A stretch of 64,000 bases of DNA from Diphasiastrum complanatum (taxonomy: Eukaryota; Streptophyta; Lycopodiopsida; Lycopodiales; Lycopodiaceae), in NCBI GenBank assembly GCA_029204225.1, contig CM055097.1, positions 67,428,972 to 67,492,971 of the forward strand. The letters run 5' to 3'. Below the pieces are notes generated by a model. The model made no database searches. It worked only from the letters and a program-made list of their open reading frames with translations, and had not been told where the DNA came from. This document shows, piece by piece, positions 58,955 to 64,000 of the stretch; the stretch's first letter is position 1; every line of letters starts with the position of its first letter. Position numbers and translations under genes: made by a program.

Positions 58955-59620
58955 ATCAGGGAACGACTCGCACAGACACGGGAACTTACTCGCACACAAT
59001 AAAAATGACTCGTTCAAAGAAATTTATGACTCGCACAGGCGTGTTCAGTGCAAAAATGACTCGTGCAAGGGTGGGAGATGACTCGTGGACGAAAACATAC
59101 TACTCGCAGATGACTCGTATAGAAGATGACTCGCAAAAAAAATGACTCGTGGACGGAAACGTACTACACGCAGATGACTTGTAGACGAGTAACTTACCAC
59201 TCGCATATGACTCGTACAGAAGATGACTCGCAAAATAAATGACTCGTGGACGAAAACGTACTACACGTAGATGACTCGTAGATGGGTAACTTACCGCTTG
59301 CATATGACTCGTATAGAAGATGACTCGCAAAAAAAATGACTCGTGGACGGAAACGTACTACGCGTAGATGACTCGTAGACGGGTAACTTACCACTCGCAT
59401 ATGACTTGTACAGAGGATGACTCGCAAAAAAAAAGACTCGTGGACGGAAACGTACTACACGTAGATGACTCGTAGACGGGTAACTTACCACTCACATATG
59501 ACTCGTATAGAAGATGACTCGCAAAAAATGACTCGTGCAACCTTGTACCCGTGGAGCTAGAACCCGTGGGAATGACTCGCACAGGAAGTACTCGCACAGA
59601 AGGTGATTCGCACAAGACGC
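58955..59620. repeat. 97-bp tandem array built of ATGACTCG units
   Basis: From about 59130 to 59520 the sequence repeats with a 97-bp period: GATGACTCGCAAAAAAAATG, ACTCGTGGACGGAAACGTAC, TAC(A/G)CGTAGATGACTCG, TAGACGGGTAACTTACCACT, CGCATATGACTCGTATAGAA. Both ends fade into shorter ATGACTCG-x units. ATGACTCG or a near variant occurs about 30 times. Overlapping minus ORFs with the same period are products of the repeat. Confidence 0.9.
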
Positions 59621-60608
59621 GGAAAATCAGCTAGAAACCCACCGAAAATGACTAAAAAAATGGCTAGAAACAATTGAAATACAGATGACAAACACTGTTA
59701 AAAATCTGAAAAACAGTAGGAAAATCTTGGAAACTATTAAAGTCGAAAAAAAAAATAGCCAGAAAAATTGCTGAAAAGATCTGAAAATGTTTGAAAACAA
59801 CGGAATTATTGATGAAACACACTTCTAAAGTGTGAAAAACAATAGTAAAACTTCTAACAAACCTCTTAAGTGGTTAAAAACAGCTGAAAAAGTGCTATAA
59901 AACCTTTGAAGTTGCTCAGACCTCCATCCCTGTAAGAAATCTGTGGAATGAGTTTGATGGGCAGATTCTAGTTGGACTTCACTTAGAAAACACTCATTCT
60001 CTCCTTCGAAAACGGGTTATGGTAAGCTGGAAAAAACAGCAGATGGTGCGCTGTTTGCCTTGTCAAACACTATTACCAAAATCAACAACCACAAAACCTT
60101 ACGCAATAGTCTAAATGATGGGAAGAAGTGATCAGAAAAGTTGCAGTCCTGAATTGTTCTCAGAGGAAGAAAAATAGGCCTCAGTTTACAAGCAAAGTAA
60201 GCATCAAAACAGCAGCAAAGACATTTATGATCTAACACAATTTGAGGACAACAGATGGGGCACTCAAAACGCTTGTTAGAACTGTTCAAATTGCGCTGAT
60301 GCAGACGCTGGAATGGCAGCAGGTGGTGCGGTGCTCTCCTTCTCAAATACTGCTCAAAACCCTGTTCCAATCAAGACTGATGGATAGCTAGGAAGCTTGG
60401 CAGAGGTGCGAGACAGATCTCTATAAGGAAAAAAGACACCCTGTCGAGACAGGCCAGTGGACAGATGCCCGTGGATCTCTATGATCAAGAGGAACCAATG
60501 CGCGCTCCAAACGAGATGAGAGCATGCTCCTCTGAAAAAAACCAAGAAGAAGAAAAAAAAACAAGAAACGGGCTCCCCCGCTCTCTCTCCTTCAAACAAA
60601 AATGTGCT

Positions 60609-60612
<4 letters not shown>
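59621..60612. other. Internal leader region of gypsy F, A-rich repeats
   Basis: 59640-59900 is made of loosely repeated CTGAAAA(A/C)-type words. 60020-60370 has two related segments (GCAGATGGTGCGCTGTTTGCC and GCAGGTGGTGCGGTGCTCTCC). No ORF of a known family is seen on the minus strand where gypsy F gag should be. Confidence 0.4.

Positions 60613-60659
<47 letters not shown>
60613..60659. repeat. (GA)n microsatellite, 47 bp
   Basis: A perfect GA run within the leader of gypsy F. Confidence 0.97.
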
Positions 60660-60660
<1 letters not shown>

Positions 60661-60989
60661 CACGAAGGACAGACCGTTGAACCGTGATGGTGATGGTGAT
60701 GGGCCGTTGAAGGCACTTCCAAAACACCTAATTGGCACTACAAAACACCTGATTGCGGCTAAGAGTATAAACCCTCTATGAACAAAACTCTTTATGAGAT
60801 TTTTTGAAGGAAATAAACAAGCAAGAAGGATGCTTGCAAAAATTAAAAAACAGAAAGCAAAAGCAAAAGCAGTAAGCAACACAAAGACAACAACAAGCAG
60901 GAAAAGGAAAGCAACAAGCAAAAAGCACCAAGCAAGAAATAGCTTGAAAAACGGAAAGAGTAGCTAGAAAGTAGAGAAAGCGAAAGTAG

Positions 60990-61006
60990 AGCGGCAACGA
61001 CGCCAA
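60990..61006 (-). promoter_or_regulatory. Primer binding site, tRNA-Asp type
   Basis: On the minus strand TTGGCGTCGTTGCCG follows the LTR end ACCAACA. It matches the first part of the tRNA-Asp complement (TGGCGCCGTTGCCG) with one change. Confidence 0.65.
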
Positions 61007-61573
61007 TGTTGGTTGTTCGCATCTCTCAACTCTGGCTATGGCTCCAACTAACGAGTGCTATGGCGGACTCCCAACTAGAACACGTTATGGCTCCGACTAA
61101 GCATTGTGGCTTTCCCAAACAATGGCTATGGCTTCCAACTAACCGAGAGGTTGAAGGATGAGAAGATCTACAATGAGTGGGTGAGTATTCCGGGCAAGAT
61201 CCACTCTTCTCTCGTTTCTCTACTTAGGAACTGACTCAAATGACGGCTTAACCTAATTCAATGACGGCTTAACCTAAAATCTCCTCCTCTAAGGCTTACC
61301 CTACTAGAGAATGGAGGGCCTAGATTAACTTAACCTGTTGTCAGATGAATAATATACAATACAATGTGAAGTAACACAGTACATGAAACCACACAAGGGA
61401 GAACACTCATAGAGAAAGATAAGCATGTATTGCAAATGAGGTTCTTCTTCAAAATGGACTCTTCCACTCCTATTTATACTTGGAGTGGTGGTCACTTACA
61501 AAAAGGCACTATGGGACAAATAGACCACATAGGCTTAACTTGGTACCATGGGACAAATCCCCAATGGACCATA
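61007..61573 (-). repeat. 5' LTR of gypsy F
   Basis: On the minus strand it ends ...ACAACCAACA at the primer site. AAGTATAAATAGGAGTGG at about 61485-61468 is a good TATA box. Imperfect repeats of (A/T)GGCTATGG(C/T)TCCAACTA occur at 61040-61140. The start is not certain; TGTTTATGGTCC near 61573 would give TG...CA. Confidence 0.6.
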
Positions 61574-61583
61574 AACAACTGAA

Positions 61584-62156
61584 CTAACTTAAGTTGAACT
61601 TATTCAGACTTAGAATGGTGAACAAGATACATGCAAAAGAACATAGAATCATAATGAAAGGATTCCTCCATGTATCCACCTTTGAATTCTCTGTAAAACA
61701 GCAGCAAACAAGTTGTAAATGAAAGTAACCAACAAGTGTTTGCATGCCTCCTCCACATTCCACTATGCCCATAGTGAATGCACCATGTATCTTCATGAAT
61801 GAACCTCCATCACCACCTTGCCTTTGTAGATCTCCAATCCATGAAAGCCCTTGAGTGAATGAATGCCAAAATGATGTGTTCTCTTCTCCATTTGAATGAG
61901 CAAAACCTGAACTTGAAATACTTGAAGTATCTCCACAAGATTTGCATACAACCCTTGATCCTACATTGTCAACAATTTGCCAATTTGCCAACACTAGAAT
62001 GCTAGATCTTGAACTTTGCTCAAAAGTAAACATATTGACCACTTCAATTTGACTGAATGCATGTACTTGATCATAAAAACCAGCAATGATAACTATTCCA
62101 TCTCCAAGATCCAAAGGATGCAAAACTATGGAACTAGTTTCATTGAATTTTGGCAA
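61584..62156 (-). pseudogene. copia G second tail ORF, unknown
   Basis: A 190-codon open frame that begins with TTG and overlaps the previous ORF by 31 bases in another frame. It has NETSSIVLHPLDLGDGIVI, CKSCGDTSSISSSGFAH and GGSFMKIHGAFTMGI. These recall PLDLEDGLVLPT, SCGAKLVSSLSSS and GGSSMELHGKCKNG of the upstream tail, in the same order, so the two look like diverged copies of one module. A hydrophobic end (LCSFACILFTILSL) follows. I recognise no family. It is most likely reached by the frameshift after LVP in the upstream ORF. Confidence 0.45.
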
Positions 62157-62986
62157 AAGTCATTAGCAACAACCATTTCCAAAGACAAGTTTTCATCACC
62201 TTTATTGATGAAGTTAGCTCTCTTCTTACCTTTTCCATTTTTGCACTTGCCATGTAGTTCCATTGAAGAGCCACCAAGACTTGAAAATCTATGAGTAGAA
62301 GAGCTCAAAGATGATACTAATTTAGCACCACATGACTCCATTTGACTAGTAGGTAGCACTAGTCCATCTTCAAGATCCAATGGATCCAAAACATTGATCA
62401 TAGATTCACCAAATGTTGCCAAGTTAGCACAACAATAACTATCTCCAAGAAGCTCATTAGATCTCAACCTAGATCTAGCATAAGGATGCTCTTTAGACTT
62501 TGCATAAGATATACCAATCTTATTGGTGCTAGGAATTGACTTTTGAAAGTTGAGAGAACCACCAACATCCATTTCATTCCTCTTGTTAGACATAACAAAT
62601 GCATCAAGCTTGTAAAGTCTACCTTGTCTATTGCCCCTAGCAATCAAGACATCTCCCTTAGTAATGAAGCAAACATCCCCAACAAACTTTGTCTTGTACC
62701 CTTTCTTTAACATTTGACCAACACTTAGCAAATTCCTTGAAGGAAGATGTATGACATCGTCAAGCCTTGCATTCCTATTAGTAGAAAGACAAATAGGAAT
62801 TGAGCCAATACCTTTGATCATACACTCACCACCATTTGGCATGTGAACCACTTTCTTGGTTCCAACATAAGAGATCAGAGAAGTAAAAAACTCCTTGTGA
62901 CTAGTCATGTGTGAACTAGATCCACTATCTATCCACCATGAATCCTTGTCACTTCCACTTGACATTAGACTTGAAAAACACATCAT
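62126..62986 (-). pseudogene. copia G protease with unknown C-terminal tail
   Basis: A 286-codon open frame. Residues 1-130 are a copia aspartic protease region: SDKDSWWIDSGSSSHMTSH (active-site D-S-G), MPNGGECMIKGIGSIPICL, HLPSRNLLSVGQMLKKGYK and ARGNRQGRLYKLDAF. In copia elements the zinc module of integrase (LWHxRLGH) comes next. Here about 140 other residues follow: NEMDVGGSLNFQKSIP, ANLATFGESMINVLDPLDLE, SSLGGSSMELHGKCKNGKGK. They match no integrase, RT or RNase H block I know. The frame has no internal stop. Confidence 0.8.
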
Positions 62987-63029
62987 GAGAGAATCACAAG
63001 AATATAGATCCTCATTAGAAGTACAAAAC

Positions 63030-63845
63030 TTGTTTTGCTTGCTACCTTCATTACTTTGTTTCTCATGACATTCATTTGCAAAATGACCTTTTATCCCACA
63101 ATAAAAGCACTTGAACTTTGACTTATCTTTATTTCTAAAAGAAGTAGAAGAGGAGGCGGAAGAGTGATCATCATGATCCGAGTTACCACCTTTGGATCAT
63201 TCCCCTTTGTCTTTGACTTTGTCTTTTGTGAAAAAAGTCTCTTCACCTCACCTTGCAAGGATGCACCATCAAGCTTTGATTGCAACCTATGTTCTTCAGC
63301 CAATAAGATTTCTTGCAATTCAACCACACTTGGCAAGACTCTTTGAATGGAAAAACTTTGCACAAGGCTGGCATGTTCATCTAGCAAACCATTCAACATA
63401 ACCTGGACTATTTCACCATCTTTTATGTTTTCATCAATGCATGCTAGATCATCACTTAAGGACTTAACCCTCAAGACAAATGCATGAGCACTTTCTCCCT
63501 CTATTTATCACTAGAAAATATTTGCCTCCTTAGAGTCAATACCCTAGATGTGGACTTTGATTCAAAGAGCTTCTTCAAGGCATTCCATGCCTCACTTGCA
63601 CTTTGACTTACTTCCTTGAGAAGTTCATTGGTAATATTCATTTTAATGATATGAAGAGCCCTTTTAGCCTTCTTATCAAACCTTTGTTGCTCTTGAACTG
63701 TGGGTGGTCTCTCTTCAGTTCCTGCAACTATGTCCATGAGTTCATTCAACTCAAGTAAGGACTCCATCCTCACTTTCCAAGTAGAGTAGTTTGATGAACT
63801 CAACCTATCGTTAGTTTCTAACATGATCCCACCATTGGAAGCCAT
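63030..63845 (-). pseudogene. copia G gag with CCHC knuckle, two frameshifts
   Basis: ATG at 63845 opens MASNGGIMLETNDRLSSSNY, then STWKVRMESLLELNELMDIV, ALHIIKMNITNELLKEVSQS and SEAWNALKKLFESKSTSRV. A shift at about 63500 leads to MRVKSLSDDLACIDENIKDG, VMLNGLLDEHASLVQSFSIQ and ILLAEEHRLQSKLDGASLQG, and another near 63165 leads to the zinc knuckle CFYCGIKGHFANEC (63111-63067), which is intact. Protease follows after about 80 bp. Except for the two shifts, gag is nearly complete. Confidence 0.85.
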
Positions 63846-63880
63846 AAATATAATGATTCTTCAACTTTTAGGCTCTATCC

Positions 63881-64000
63881 TAATGCACCTAGCACTCACT
63901 TTTCTCTCAACAAATGATGGATAGGGAGATCTCAGAAGATCTAGGACCCTAAAAAACTTCTATCTTGAACCTGGCTAGTTTCCAAGCATAGAAAGGAAGA
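63881..64000 (-). other. Leader of copia G
   Basis: Upstream of gag ATG at 63845; no primer site is reached before the window ends. Confidence 0.5.

Larger units (their letters stand above)
58955..61573 (-). mobile_element. Gypsy-type element F, 5' end only
   Basis: LTR, tRNA-Asp primer site and a CT-rich leader (minus) are present, but no gag or pol was found before the tandem array and unrelated DNA. It could be a large non-autonomous (LARD-like) element or a truncated one. Confidence 0.45.
61584..63880 (-). mobile_element. Non-autonomous copia element G (gag-protease plus unknown tail)
   Basis: Gag, protease and two tail ORFs in order on one strand. The 5' LTR must lie beyond 64000 and I could not identify the 3' LTR; the next LTR (61007-61573) belongs by its primer site to a gypsy-type element. 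Copia D has a comparable loss of integrase-RT-RNase H but lacks this tail. Confidence 0.65.

Noticed and set aside
59045-59615. Set of overlapping minus ORFs of 62-77 codons
   Set aside because: Their starts and ends step by 97 bp, which shows they are shadows of the tandem array.

Overview
The window looks like intergenic DNA of a seed plant with a large, AT-rich, retrotransposon-swollen genome. A gymnosperm is my guess, but nothing in the sequence fixes the species. The evidence is plant-type Ty1/copia and Ty3/gypsy elements nested in both orientations, LTR primer sites matching initiator tRNA-Met and tRNA-Asp, long (GA)n/(CT)n microsatellites, and intron-bearing fragments of two plant genes (HSP101/ClpB1 and the plastid ATP/ADP translocase). 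I saw no bacterial-type operon, CRISPR array, rRNA or tRNA gene.

Layout. 1-4130: 5' half of a minus-strand gypsy element (family A: 765-bp LTR, tRNA-Asp primer site, gag with two zinc knuckles, protease). 4131-4877: copia RNase H remnant and a 135-bp (CT)n. 5.3-7.5 kb: short recurring GATGGAC boxes and unclassified DNA. 7.5-9.9 kb: an unknown 211-codon ORF and a wrecked copia element. 10.7-13.95 kb: fragments of an HSP101 gene (minus) and a plastid ATP/ADP translocase gene (plus). 14.0-20.9 kb: minus-strand gypsy element B, whose RT has lost its catalytic motif and whose integrase runs into a minisatellite. 20.95-25.91 kb: 3' half of a plus-strand gypsy element, probably family A, with nearly intact RNase H-integrase, a long extra coiled-coil ORF after pol, and its 3' LTR. 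24.97-29.75 and 44.95-48.75 kb: arms of a broken large inverted repeat, each carrying a family-A LTR and the same flanking ORF; the left arm was later invaded by copia element C (29.75-34.82 kb). 34.8-44.7 kb: a 640-680 bp direct repeat pair, a third microsatellite, a TE-poor island with one plausible host gene (148 aa, minus, 39.16-39.60 kb, with a predicted 5'UTR intron) and a gypsy 3' end. 46.7-47.0 kb: chromodomain tail of a chromovirus. 49.5-51.7 kb: two candidate host coding remnants. 51.7-57.7 kb: copia elements D and E sharing a 326-bp LTR. 58.0-61.6 kb: an unknown ORF, a 97-bp tandem array rich in TGACTC, and the 5' end of minus gypsy element F. 61.6-63.85 kb: copia element G, which keeps gag and protease but has an unrecognised tail in place of integrase, RT and RNase H.

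No element here looks autonomous. Best preserved are the integrase at 21-22.5 kb and the RT of copia C. Most transposon genes carry stops, frameshifts or deletions, so nearly all are given as pseudogenes. The most interesting signals are the gag-protease element with the repeated unknown tail (61.6-63 kb), the TGACTC array (59 kb), the extra gypsy 3' ORF (23-25 kb), the inverted duplication with its datable copia insertion, and the HSP101 and translocase fragments lying 2 kb apart.
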